A stretch of 64,000 bases of DNA from Salinimicrobium terrae DSM 17865 (GTDB taxonomy: Bacteria; Bacteroidota; Bacteroidia; Flavobacteriales; Flavobacteriaceae), in the NCBI RefSeq assembly GCF_000424665.1, contig NZ_AUKI01000001.1, forward strand, positions 1-64,000, in the 5' to 3' direction. This document shows, piece after piece, positions 34,203 through 43,380 of the stretch (within the stretch, counting starts at the first letter, position 1; each line of letters opens with the position of its first letter). The notes beneath the pieces are model-generated. The model saw nothing but the letters and a program-made list of their open reading frames with translations, ran no database searches and was not told the origin of the DNA. Position numbers and translations under genes: made by a program.

Positions 34203-34850
34203 ATGCGTTACTTGATCTTTGGAGATGTTCATGGCAATTTACCAGCCCTTGAAGAGCTTTTCAAGTTTGAAAGGAATTCTTATGATCAAGCCATTTGTCA
34301 TGGGGATGTTGTTAACTACGGTCCCTGGAGTAATGAATGTGTAGAATTTCTTGACACTTTATCAGACATTTTTCTATTAAAGGGTAACCATGAAGAAGCA
34401 TTTTTGAGAGGGATCTATCCGGGAAAAAATGAGATAGCCAAATCTTTCTTTGATTTCTGTTTCCCAAAATTTATACAAAAAGAAAAAATTAGAAAATATG
34501 GTAGCTCATTCAGAGCAGGTAATTACGTTATCAGCCATACAATTCATCAGGATTATTTTTATCCCGATACCGACCTGACAAAATACAATATTAAAAGGAA
34601 TTCTATTATTGGTCATTCTCATTATCAATTTGACCGAAAGATTGGAGAATTCAGAATAATTAACACAGGAAGTGTAGGGCAAAACCGCAAGGCTATAAAC
34701 TTAGCAGAATACGTCATCTATGATGATGATAAAGACCAGGTTAAGTTGAAGTCTTTCCTATTTGACATTGATAAAGTGATTGACAAAATGGAAGATGATG
34801 GGTATCCGGAGATTTGCCTGAACTATTATAAAAACAAGACTAAGATTTAG
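34203..34850 (+). CDS. Metallophosphoesterase (calcineurin-like)
   Basis: This 215-residue soluble protein has the five calcineurin-type metal motifs: IFGDVHGNLPAL, CHGDVVNYGPW, LLKGNHEEAF, YVISHTIH and GHSHYQFDR, plus INTGSVGQNR. This arrangement is close to the YfcE/diadenosine-tetraphosphatase-like small phosphatases. In a capsule locus it could dephosphorylate a sugar phosphate or release a phosphate from a nucleotide intermediate. The cluster position is strict (2 bases from both neighbours), so a pathway role is likely but not identified. Confidence 0.75.
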   Translation: MRYLIFGDVHGNLPALEELFKFERNSYDQAICHGDVVNYGPWSNECVEFLDTLSDIFLLKGNHEEAFLRGIYPGKNEIAKSFFDFCFPKFIQKEKIRKYGSSFRAGNYVISHTIHQDYFYPDTDLTKYNIKRNSIIGHSHYQFDRKIGEFRIINTGSVGQNRKAINLAEYVIYDDDKDQVKLKSFLFDIDKVIDKMEDDGYPEICLNYYKNKTKI

Positions 34851-34852
34851 CA

Positions 34853-35992
34853 ATGAAATCAAAAATCTGGCTTTCTTCTCCGCATATGGGAGGACTTGAG
34901 AAAAAATATGTCGAAAAAGCTTTTGAAGAGAATTGGATCGCACCTTTGGGGCCGAACGTAACGGGATTTGAAGAAGATCTGGAAGTGTATTTGGGGGAAG
35001 AAGTTAAGGTGACAGCTTTAAGTTCAGGTACAGCAGCTTTGCATTTGGCTTTGATACTATTAGGAGTGGAAAGAGGAGATGAAGTTCTTTGTCAAAGTCT
35101 CACCTTTGCGGCTTCGGCCAATCCAATAGTGTATCAGGGAGCGACTCCTGTTTTCATAGATAGTGAAGAAGAAACCCTTAATATCTCTCCCATCTTTTTA
35201 GAAGAAGCAATAAAGTCAAGAATCAACAAAGGGAAAAAGCCTAAAGCTATTATAGCTGTACATTTATATGGTATGCCATATAAGGTGGATGAAGTACACG
35301 AAGTGGCGGCAAATTATGATATTCCAATTATTGAAGATAGTGCTGAAGCTCTTGGAAGCACTTATAATGGGAAAAAATGTGGAACTTTTGGCGACTTTTC
35401 TATATTATCTTTTAATGGCAACAAAATTATCACGACCTCTGGTGGTGGAGCTCTGGTGACCAGGAGTAATTCTGAAAAGGAAAGAGCTATTTTCTTGGCC
35501 ACTCAGGCGCGGGATAAAGCTCCCCATTATCAGCATAGTGAAATAGGTTTCAATTATAGATTGAGCAATGTTTGTGCTGGAATAGGAAGAGGCCAAATGA
35601 GGGTGTTAGATAAGCATATTCAAAAGAGGCGAGATATGAATAATTTTTATCTTGATCTTTTTGAAGGGGTTAAAGGAACTAAAATCTTAAATGAACCGGA
35701 AAATAGCTATTTTTGTAATCATTGGCTAACAATTTTGAAGACTGAAAAAAAATCAGGTGGAGTAAATGCGGAAAAATTGAGATTATATCTTGAAAAAGAA
35801 AATATTGAAAGCAGACCTCTTTGGAAGCCCATGCATTTGCAACCTGTTTTTAGTAAAGTTCCTTTCTATGGAGATATGGTAGCAGAGACAGCTTTTAAAA
35901 ATGGTCTATGTCTTCCTTCAGGTTCAAACCTGGGAGAAAATGAGAGGAACAGGATCAGTACCGCAATCAAAAATTTTCTACAGAAAAAGTAG
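34853..35992 (+). CDS. DegT/DnrJ/EryC1-family aminotransferase, PglE-like
   Basis: This 379-residue PLP enzyme probably aminates the 4-keto sugar made by the dehydratase at 36011. WLSSPHMGGLEKKYVEKAF at the N-terminus, LSSGTAALHLALILLG, IIEDSAEALGS and LSFNGNKIITTSGGG (PLP lysine) match UDP-4-amino-sugar transaminases of the PglE/WbpE type. It is distinct from pseC (HPVK motif) at 5175, so the locus has two independent 4-amino-sugar routes. It precedes the dehydratase gene by 18 bases. Confidence 0.85.
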   Translation: MKSKIWLSSPHMGGLEKKYVEKAFEENWIAPLGPNVTGFEEDLEVYLGEEVKVTALSSGTAALHLALILLGVERGDEVLCQSLTFAASANPIVYQGATPVFIDSEEETLNISPIFLEEAIKSRINKGKKPKAIIAVHLYGMPYKVDEVHEVAANYDIPIIEDSAEALGSTYNGKKCGTFGDFSILSFNGNKIITTSGGGALVTRSNSEKERAIFLATQARDKAPHYQHSEIGFNYRLSNVCAGIGRGQMRVLDKHIQKRRDMNNFYLDLFEGVKGTKILNEPENSYFCNHWLTILKTEKKSGGVNAEKLRLYLEKENIESRPLWKPMHLQPVFSKVPFYGDMVAETAFKNGLCLPSGSNLGENERNRISTAIKNFLQKK

Positions 35993-36010
35993 CATTGTAA
36001 ACGAAATTGT

Positions 36011-37996
36011 ATGGGTAAGAATCTAAATAAAGCCCTTGAGCAAATATTATCCTCTGAGAATCGCCTTGATATAAGGAATATTAAGTACCTACCGCGATGG
36101 GCAATTTTAGGTATTGATGTAGCTCTATTAATAGTTTCAGATTATCTCACTCTACTAGCCCTGGAAGATCTCACGAATAGGATCTATGATTTTTTAAGTT
36201 TTCCTGAGCGTATGTTTCTTGCTGTGGGAGTGAATACATTTTTTTTCCTGATTTTCAGAACGTACGCAGGACTTATAAGACACTCGTCGTATCTTGATGC
36301 TTTAAAGATCATGCTGGCTAATTTTAGTACTTTCATGACCTTGATTATTCTCAATTACTTGTCTTTATTTCTAATTGGGGAAAGGATTTACTTGGTTGCC
36401 GGTTTAGTTTTTTATTTTCTGGTTTCATTTGCTTTACTTTTTCTCTTCCGTCTCTCTGTAAAACAGATCTATGAATATTTTAAAAACACGCAAAAAAATC
36501 AAAATTTAAAAAAAGCAGTGATTTTTGGTGCTGGTGAAAATGCCATATCCATTGCAGGAGCTCTGGAATCGGAACATCCTAAAAGATTTGATATTAGAGG
36601 ATTTGTAACAAATGATAATACGAGAAGAAATATTCGAATTTTGGGGAAACCAGTAATTTATAATGGCTGGAAAGTAAGTGATGAGGCAAAAGTCTTAAAT
36701 GCTACTGCTCTGATTTTGTCAGAAAACACCTTAACCGCCGAAGAAAAATTTGCTCTGGTGGAAGACTGCCTGGAGAATAATATTCAGGTTTTTAATGCAC
36801 CTATTGTATCTAATTACGAAGATGAAAAATCGGTTTCCAATAAGGTCAAATCCTTGCAGATCGAGGATCTACTGGATAGGGAACCTATCCTGTTAAATAA
36901 AGAGAATAAGCGGCAGCAACTTACCGGAAAAACTATTTTAGTAACGGGTGGTGCCGGTTCAATAGGAAGTGAAATTGTGCGACAGGTTGCTGAATATAAT
37001 CCCGGACTTCTTTTAATCCTTGACCAGGCAGAGACACCTCTACATAACCTGCAGTTGGAAATGGAGGGTAAATTTCCTGATCTAAACTATAAATGTATTA
37101 TTTGTGATGTTGGAAATCGCAAAAGACTTGCGTTACTCCTTCAAAAATCTCCAGTAGATGTTATATATCATGCTGCGGCATATAAACATGTCCCTCTCAT
37201 GGAGGCAAACCCTCATGAAGCGGTATTTGTAAATATTCAGGGGACTAAGAACCTAGCCGATCTTGCAGTTGAGTATAAAGTAGGTCATTTCGTAATGGTG
37301 TCTACAGACAAAGCCGTGAATCCAACGAATGTAATGGGGGCATCAAAAAGGGCGGCAGAAATATATGTTCAATCCTTATATCATTCCGCTAGTGGAACTG
37401 AAACTGGGAAGACAAAATTTATCACCACCCGTTTCGGAAATGTTCTCGGTTCAAATGGATCCGTAGTACCTCTGTTCCGGAAGCAAATAGAAAAAGGTGG
37501 TCCCGTTACTATAACTCATCCTGACATCATTCGTTATTTCATGACAATTCCTGAAGCTTGCCAGTTGGTTTTAGAAGCTGGAGCGATGGGGAAAGGTGGA
37601 GAAATTTTTATTTTCGATATGGGAGAACCAGTTAAAATTATGGACCTGGCTATAAAAATGATTAGGTTGGCAGGTTTTATTCCGAATCAACAAATAGGTA
37701 TTAAAATTACAGGCCTTCGTCCGGGTGAAAAATTATATGAAGAGTTGTTGAGCAATAAAAGTAAAACTCTTCCTACCCATCACAAAAAAATTATGATTGC
37801 CGTAGACCAACCTGGTAAGTATGAAGAAATAAATGAATCCATTTTAAAGATTATCAAATCTGCAACCAAATTAAAGAGTCATAAAGTTGTTGCTAAATTA
37901 AAAGCCCTTGTTCCCGAATTTAAGAGTAATAATTCTACTTTTGAGAGATTAGATAAGGATACGATTAAGCATCCAACCCAGAAGAAGATTAGTTAA
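36011..37996 (+). CDS. Membrane UDP-GlcNAc 4,6-dehydratase (PglF/WbpM/CapD type)
   Basis: The 661 residues include an N-terminal membrane domain of about four helices (residues 30-155). A first Rossmann-like domain follows (AVIFGAGENAISIAGAL), then the catalytic SDR domain from about 310 (LVTGGAGSIGSEIVRQV). AAAYKHVPLMEANPHEAV and VSTDKAVNPTNVMGASK are diagnostic. The catalytic Tyr is replaced by Met (NVMGASK), a known feature of this large-dehydratase group. It makes UDP-2-acetamido-2,6-dideoxy-4-keto-glucose, the precursor of bacillosamine, QuiNAc or FucNAc. It is the last sugar gene before the export genes. Confidence 0.9.
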   Translation: MGKNLNKALEQILSSENRLDIRNIKYLPRWAILGIDVALLIVSDYLTLLALEDLTNRIYDFLSFPERMFLAVGVNTFFFLIFRTYAGLIRHSSYLDALKIMLANFSTFMTLIILNYLSLFLIGERIYLVAGLVFYFLVSFALLFLFRLSVKQIYEYFKNTQKNQNLKKAVIFGAGENAISIAGALESEHPKRFDIRGFVTNDNTRRNIRILGKPVIYNGWKVSDEAKVLNATALILSENTLTAEEKFALVEDCLENNIQVFNAPIVSNYEDEKSVSNKVKSLQIEDLLDREPILLNKENKRQQLTGKTILVTGGAGSIGSEIVRQVAEYNPGLLLILDQAETPLHNLQLEMEGKFPDLNYKCIICDVGNRKRLALLLQKSPVDVIYHAAAYKHVPLMEANPHEAVFVNIQGTKNLADLAVEYKVGHFVMVSTDKAVNPTNVMGASKRAAEIYVQSLYHSASGTETGKTKFITTRFGNVLGSNGSVVPLFRKQIEKGGPVTITHPDIIRYFMTIPEACQLVLEAGAMGKGGEIFIFDMGEPVKIMDLAIKMIRLAGFIPNQQIGIKITGLRPGEKLYEELLSNKSKTLPTHHKKIMIAVDQPGKYEEINESILKIIKSATKLKSHKVVAKLKALVPEFKSNNSTFERLDKDTIKHPTQKKIS

Positions 37997-37997
37997 A

Positions 37998-38807
37998 ATG
38001 ATAATATTGAATCCTGTGAAGTTTTTTTTTCTCAACAAAAATATCCTGAAGTTCCTTTTTTTCATTTTTGGGATATTCCTCATTTCCTCTTGTTCAACCA
38101 GAAAAGAAATCGTTTATTTTCAGGATTTGGAAAGATTATCTAAAATGGCTGCACCTGGAGATTTTCAGGCAATAATTGAAGTTAATGATGTTCTTCGCAT
38201 TGATGTTTCTTCTATGAATGAAGAACTTGCTGCGCCCTTCCAGCTAAATCTTAACACCCAAGGTTCAGGTGGCGGGGGAGGCGATAATGCTGCTCTTACA
38301 GGCTATCTGGTCAATTCGGATGGATATATAAATTTTCCGGTTTTGGGTAAAATATATGTAGAAGGAAAAAGCAGAGAAGAACTCGAGGAGGAACTCACAG
38401 AAAGGTTACGGGAGGGGTATTTAAAAGACGCGGTAGTTAGGGTTAGGATAGTGAATTTTGAAGTGACTGTAATGGGGGAGATTGGAAGTCAGGTTATTCA
38501 GGTAGAGGATGAAAGAATATCGGTTATTCAAGCCATTGCGATGTCGGGAGATATTACTTATGATGGTAAGAGAGATAAAATCCTTGTCATAAGGCAGATT
38601 GATGACCAACTAAAATATGAGATCCTGGATCTTACCAGTGTGGATATTTTTCAAAATCCTTTTTTCTATTTAAAGCAAAATGATATTGTATACGTGGAGC
38701 CAACATATAGAAGAGTGAAGTCGGCAGGATTTATTACGAGTTGGCAAGGTTTGGTTTCAATAATAACAACAGCATTTAGTCTATTTATACTTTTCAATAA
38801 TATTTAA
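37998..38807 (+). CDS. wza: Polysaccharide export lipoprotein, Wza-like
   Basis: The 269-residue precursor has a hydrophobic signal and lipobox LISSC (Cys at about 32), so it is an outer-membrane lipoprotein. GDFQAIIEVNDVLRIDV begins the polysaccharide export (PES) domain and TGYLVNSDGYINFPVLGKI continues it. An SLBB-type ridge follows (VTVMGEIGSQVIQVEDERI). A hydrophobic C-terminal segment (VSIITTAFSLFILF) is the expected outer-membrane helix. It is shorter than E. coli Wza (379) but normal for Bacteroidota. Its stop overlaps the wzc start by one base. Confidence 0.9.
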   Translation: MIILNPVKFFFLNKNILKFLFFIFGIFLISSCSTRKEIVYFQDLERLSKMAAPGDFQAIIEVNDVLRIDVSSMNEELAAPFQLNLNTQGSGGGGGDNAALTGYLVNSDGYINFPVLGKIYVEGKSREELEEELTERLREGYLKDAVVRVRIVNFEVTVMGEIGSQVIQVEDERISVIQAIAMSGDITYDGKRDKILVIRQIDDQLKYEILDLTSVDIFQNPFFYLKQNDIVYVEPTYRRVKSAGFITSWQGLVSIITTAFSLFILFNNI

Positions 38808-41197
38808 TGGAAGAATTACAGGAAATTTCTGAAAAGGAAGAATCGAACTTTGATTTTAAAGCGGAAATTTATAAATATTTAAAACATTGGAAGTGGCTTC
38901 TGTTTGGCTGCTTTCTCGGCCTTTTGTTGGCTTATCTTTATAATAGATATACCCTACCACAATACACTACAGAGGCTACGATGATGATCCTTAAGGATGA
39001 AGGTAGTAATCTCGTTGGAGCCCTTCCTTCCGGTGGAGCTTCTATTTTGGCCTTTGATAATAGCTCCCTGGAAAACCAGATTGTAAACCTTAAATCTAAA
39101 AGATTAGTAGAAGAGGTTATTGATGAACTTAATTTAAATGTTACATATTTTGTCGAGGGAAAGGTAATTGCGGTTGAGGCTTATGTTAATCCTCCTGTCG
39201 TTATTGAATTTCTCACTGAGAAAAATCTGGTTCATGAATCATCTCTGAACATTTGGATAACTCCCATCTCCTCCTCTTCTTTTTTATTGGAAACAGCAGG
39301 TGGTTCTTCTAAAGAATTTGAATATGGAGAGCCTATAACTATGGAGGGACTAACTTTTTTAATAGCTCCGAATGAAACAGCACTTAATAATAGTTCTACA
39401 GTAAATATTCAGATATTTCCTTTGAAAGAAGTGGCCAATGAGTACATTGATGACTTAACTGTGGAGCCACAGGGAAGAGCTCAGGACATATTGTCCTTAA
39501 GTACTGTGAGTGAAGTTCCTGAGAAATCTCAGGATTTCCTCAATACTCTTATGCTTCATTTTAATGTAGATGGAGTAGCTGATAAGAGACAGGTAGCCGA
39601 AAATACTGCTGAATTTATCCAACAACGATTAGCATTAATTTCACAAGAATTGGATTCAGTGGAAGGAGGTATTGCCGATTTTAAAAGTGAAAATCAATTT
39701 ATGGACGTGGGAAGTAGTGCCAGTCAATATTTGTCAAAATCTACTTTGGCCGAACAGGAGATCTTCTCCTTGGAGACTCAGTTGATGATATTGGAGGGTA
39801 TCGAAAATAGGTTACTTTCTGCTAAACCTTATCAACTCTTACCTGAAGGAATGGGCCTGGAGGAAGGAGGTATGGGTAATTCAATAAGCCAGTTTAATGA
39901 ACTCGTATTACAGAGAAATGCCTATTTAAATACTGGAACAACACAAAATCCTGTGGTACAAACGATTACGGAACAATTAGATTCATTACGAGAAAATATC
40001 CTCAATAATATCGATCAAACAAGAACTTCTATCCGTATTCAGTTACGGGAATTTAACCAGCTAGACCAAAGAGCAGAAGGACAGTTTAGTACTTTCCCCG
40101 GATTGGAAAAGGGAATTCGAAATATAGAGCGTCAACAGGCAATAAAAGAACAACTTTATTTGTTTCTTCTTCAAAGAAGAGAGGAAACAGCTATTTCCTT
40201 TGCTTCTACATCCCCCGTAGCGAAAGTTATTGATCCTGCCTATACCCTAAATGAACCAATCGATCCTAAACCATGGCTTATATTAACAGGGGGAGGAGTA
40301 ATTGGATTGGTAATACCTTTGCTGATCATTTTTGTAATAAATTTCCTTGATACAAAAACACATCATAAAGGGGATCTACATTCACTTATTAAACATATTC
40401 CTTTTCTAGGGGAGATCCCTCGCGTGGGTACAGAGGAGTCGGAGATGATAAAATTAAATGACAGGTCTCCTCTGGCCGAATCATTTAGGATTCTCAGAAC
40501 CAACCTGGCTTATCTCGTGCAATCCAGGAATAAAGATAAGGCTGAAGTAATCTTTGTTACCTCAACCATCAAAGGAGAAGGAAAAACCTTTGTTTCCTTT
40601 AATTTGGCGCGGACGCTTTCCAGTACTGGAAAAAAAATCTTGTTGGTAGGGGGCGATATACGTAATCCAAGACTTCATAAATTTGCGGGTAATCCTTTGG
40701 AAGTAAAAGGTCTCTCAGATTACCTTTATGACGTGGACACCAAGGCGGAAGATATTATACAATCCATAAATCAGGATAATATTCCGGTGGATATGGTCTT
40801 TTCCGGAGCAATACCTCCAAATCCTGCAGAGCTGCTCATGAATGACAGAATGGAAGAATTTCTAAATAGCCAAAGGGGAAACTATGATTTTATTATTGTA
40901 GATACAGCGCCTACTATGATTGTTACTGATACCCTTCTGATAAGTCAGCTGGCAGATACAACCATCTATGTGGTAAGGGCGGGGTATACCGAAAAGAAGC
41001 TTTTGGATTTCCCTGAAGATCTGAAACAACAAGGGAAACTCAAAGGACTTGCTGTTGTCCTTAATGATATAGACTATTCAAAATTTTCTTATGGTGCTAA
41101 GTACGGATACGCATATGGATATGGTTATGGATATGGAGCGGATGAGGATAAAAAAGGGGTTTTTAGCTTTTTAAAGAAGCCTTTTAATAAAACCTAG
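38807..41197 (+). CDS. wzc: Polysaccharide co-polymerase and tyrosine kinase, Wzc-like
   Basis: This 796-residue inner-membrane protein controls chain length and export. It has an N-terminal Wzz domain (helix at about 30-47) with long coiled periplasmic region (about 270-470), a second helix (about 487-510), and a cytoplasmic BY-kinase domain. Walker A is STIKGEGKTFVS. The Walker A' segment reads LLVGGDIRNPRLH, so the first Asp of the usual D-x-D is Gly615 while Asp617 is kept. Walker B is FIIVDTAPT. The C-terminus has a Tyr cluster (YGYAYGYGYGYG) for autophosphorylation. The last 4 bases overlap the convergent phosphatase gene. Confidence 0.92.
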   Translation: MEELQEISEKEESNFDFKAEIYKYLKHWKWLLFGCFLGLLLAYLYNRYTLPQYTTEATMMILKDEGSNLVGALPSGGASILAFDNSSLENQIVNLKSKRLVEEVIDELNLNVTYFVEGKVIAVEAYVNPPVVIEFLTEKNLVHESSLNIWITPISSSSFLLETAGGSSKEFEYGEPITMEGLTFLIAPNETALNNSSTVNIQIFPLKEVANEYIDDLTVEPQGRAQDILSLSTVSEVPEKSQDFLNTLMLHFNVDGVADKRQVAENTAEFIQQRLALISQELDSVEGGIADFKSENQFMDVGSSASQYLSKSTLAEQEIFSLETQLMILEGIENRLLSAKPYQLLPEGMGLEEGGMGNSISQFNELVLQRNAYLNTGTTQNPVVQTITEQLDSLRENILNNIDQTRTSIRIQLREFNQLDQRAEGQFSTFPGLEKGIRNIERQQAIKEQLYLFLLQRREETAISFASTSPVAKVIDPAYTLNEPIDPKPWLILTGGGVIGLVIPLLIIFVINFLDTKTHHKGDLHSLIKHIPFLGEIPRVGTEESEMIKLNDRSPLAESFRILRTNLAYLVQSRNKDKAEVIFVTSTIKGEGKTFVSFNLARTLSSTGKKILLVGGDIRNPRLHKFAGNPLEVKGLSDYLYDVDTKAEDIIQSINQDNIPVDMVFSGAIPPNPAELLMNDRMEEFLNSQRGNYDFIIVDTAPTMIVTDTLLISQLADTTIYVVRAGYTEKKLLDFPEDLKQQGKLKGLAVVLNDIDYSKFSYGAKYGYAYGYGYGYGADEDKKGVFSFLKKPFNKT

Positions 41198-41940
41198 AAA
41201 CGAAAAGATTCTTTAGTTTTATCAATTACAGGAAGAATAAGTTGTAGTTGTTTTTTGGATATTTTTATACTTGAGAGTTTTTCCAGATGCCGCATTTGAT
41301 GAGTATCTGTTCCCAAAAAATCTATCATTTCTTCTTCCAAAAGACGCAAGGCTATTTCTTGGATATTTTTTCCATAATGACCTACAAGACTCAAGATATT
41401 TAACTGAAAGGAGCAACCTCTATTTTTGAGAGCTTTGTATTTATTAAGAGATTTGGAATGAAAAAAAGCATAGCGCTCGGGATGTGCAAGAACAGGAAGA
41501 TACCGTCTGGTCTGAAGCTGAAAAAGGATCTCATTTAAATTGATAGGGGCTTGAAAATATGACATCTCTACGAGGACTTTATTATCAGTCAAAGTCAGAA
41601 GGTCTTCCTTCATCATTAATTCGAGAAACGCCTGATCCATCATATATTCTGCAGCCGCTTTAATTTGAATATTTTTTTTTCTTTGAACATTAAGTTCTTC
41701 CCGGAGGATTCTTAAGGCATTACCAATACTTTCAGGACTATTTGGATAGTAATCATTCATAATATGTGGAGTGGCTATGAATTTATTTATTCCTAACCTG
41801 TTGAAACCTTCAATAAGTTCTATTGAAGCCTGAAGATTTGCTGCTCCGTCATCAATTCCGGGTAGAATATGATTATGAATATCTATAAAATCCTCAAGCT
41901 GATCTTTAAGGAAATACTTTTTACTGAAAAAACTAAACAT
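41194..41940 (-). CDS. PHP-family protein-tyrosine phosphatase (CpsB/YwqE type), Wzc partner
   Basis: The 248 residues form a manganese-dependent PHP domain: IDIHNHILPGIDDGAAN at the N-terminus, FIATPHIMNDYYPN, KAAAEYMMDQ, PVLAHPERYAFF, and FLGTDTHQMRH. This is the CpsB/CapC class that removes phosphate from the BY-kinase Tyr cluster, taking the place of the Wzb low-molecular-weight phosphatase. It is on the opposite strand with a 4-base tail-to-tail overlap with wzc, so it is expressed separately and may be antagonistic. Confidence 0.9.
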   Translation of the reverse strand: MFSFFSKKYFLKDQLEDFIDIHNHILPGIDDGAANLQASIELIEGFNRLGINKFIATPHIMNDYYPNSPESIGNALRILREELNVQRKKNIQIKAAAEYMMDQAFLELMMKEDLLTLTDNKVLVEMSYFQAPINLNEILFQLQTRRYLPVLAHPERYAFFHSKSLNKYKALKNRGCSFQLNILSLVGHYGKNIQEIALRLLEEEMIDFLGTDTHQMRHLEKLSSIKISKKQLQLILPVIDKTKESFRF

Positions 41941-42033
41941 GGTTGAATATTATAATATAAAACTACTGTTTTTATTCTAGAGTTTATTGGGCTTTTGCAT
42001 AAGAATACTACTTTTACGGTTCAAACCCAAAGC

Positions 42034-43380
42034 GTGAATACAAAACACTTCTTCTTAATATTTTTTCTGGTATCAATAGTTCATTCTCAAGAGATTGACT
42101 ATACCTTATCAGCCCATGCTCAAGGCTTGATTTATTCGGGAGAAGAAAGTCCTTTCTGGATGCATTCTAACCAACGCGGCAGAATTGACGAAAGAACAAA
42201 TTTCAGTTCATGGATAGATGGTATGGGTAGGTATGGATTTCGCGATGGAGGGATAGTGGAGGCTGGATTAGGAATACTTTATAAAGATGGCTATACAGAA
42301 GAGGTCCAACTTGATGAATATTTCGTAAGCTACGAGAATAATTTATTTGAAGCTTTTGCCGGAAGAAAACAAAAAGAGGAGTTCTTTAGCGGAATCAGTG
42401 CTACAAATAAAAATATGCTCTGGTCCCTTAATTCCCGACCCATTCCAGGAATAGGAATCAATTTCAAGCCTATAGAAGTTTTTAAACGTGCAGGAATTAG
42501 TGTTAAAGCATCTTGGGAAGAATATTTCTCAGATGAACAGGACAGGCATATTCCGAACATAAGAATTCATCATAAAAGCTTTCATTTTGTATACACAGGT
42601 ATAAGAAATTTTGAGTTTATCGCAGGAGGTCATCATTACGCACAATGGGGAGGGAAATCTCCTGAATATGGGGAAATTCCGGCAGGTTTTGATGATTATC
42701 TGAGGGTGATTACCGGAGGAAGCATAATTGGTGGAGACGGTTTTGTAGGTGAAAGTGAGGTTAATGCTCTGGGGAACCATCTTGGAGGCTATGAGGTTCA
42801 ATTAAACACCAGTATATCTCATTATGATATTTCTCTTGTCTACAACACTCTATTTGAAGATTTCTCCGGAATCAAACTTAGAAATACTCCGGATGGTCGG
42901 TACGGATTTTATCTGAGGGACAGGGAACCGGAAAAATGGATCCAGGCTTTTTTGTATGAATACTATTTTACAAGAAATCAAAGCAAAAATTATCCCACGA
43001 CAGACGGAAAAGATAATTACTTTAATAACCACCTTTATCAGTCAGGTTGGACCTATGAAAAAAGAATAATTGGTTTACCATTTATCATGCTTGATGAAGA
43101 TAGATTTAGAATAGCTCATAATAATATTGTTGCTCATCACATAGGGATAACAGGTAGCGCTTTTTATACTTACCCGTATAAATTTCTTACCAGTTACCGC
43201 GGGAATTATGGTGCAAAGAGCGGAAGTTCCAGACCAATTGAACAAATTATTTCAACTTATTTGGATGTCAATGTCTGGCAGGAATTTATGGATGTCAACC
43301 TCCAAGTAGGGGTTGACTTGCAATTTGAGGAATCTTCGAAGGTTGGGTTGGGTCTTCGGGTGAGCAAAAGCTTCTATTAA
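42034..43380 (+). CDS. wzi: Capsule assembly protein, Wzi family
   Basis: This outer-membrane beta-barrel protein anchors or organises surface capsule. There is a signal peptide (KHFFLIFFLVSIVHSQ) and then about 430 residues of alternating beta-strand sequence. GLIYSGEESPFWMHSNQRG is the opening segment of the Wzi family in Bacteroidota, and GGHHYAQWGGKSP and YEYYFTRNQS follow. The frame is open to a TTG at 41995, but GTG 42034 gives a signal peptide of normal length and is preferred. The start remains uncertain. It ends one base before the convergent AarF gene. Confidence 0.85.
   Translation: MNTKHFFLIFFLVSIVHSQEIDYTLSAHAQGLIYSGEESPFWMHSNQRGRIDERTNFSSWIDGMGRYGFRDGGIVEAGLGILYKDGYTEEVQLDEYFVSYENNLFEAFAGRKQKEEFFSGISATNKNMLWSLNSRPIPGIGINFKPIEVFKRAGISVKASWEEYFSDEQDRHIPNIRIHHKSFHFVYTGIRNFEFIAGGHHYAQWGGKSPEYGEIPAGFDDYLRVITGGSIIGGDGFVGESEVNALGNHLGGYEVQLNTSISHYDISLVYNTLFEDFSGIKLRNTPDGRYGFYLRDREPEKWIQAFLYEYYFTRNQSKNYPTTDGKDNYFNNHLYQSGWTYEKRIIGLPFIMLDEDRFRIAHNNIVAHHIGITGSAFYTYPYKFLTSYRGNYGAKSGSSRPIEQIISTYLDVNVWQEFMDVNLQVGVDLQFEESSKVGLGLRVSKSFY

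Noticed and set aside
36011-37996. Loss of the catalytic Tyr in the dehydratase as a sign of inactivity
   Set aside because: Met in place of Tyr (NVMGASK) is normal for the large PglF/WbpM-type dehydratases, so it is not a defect.
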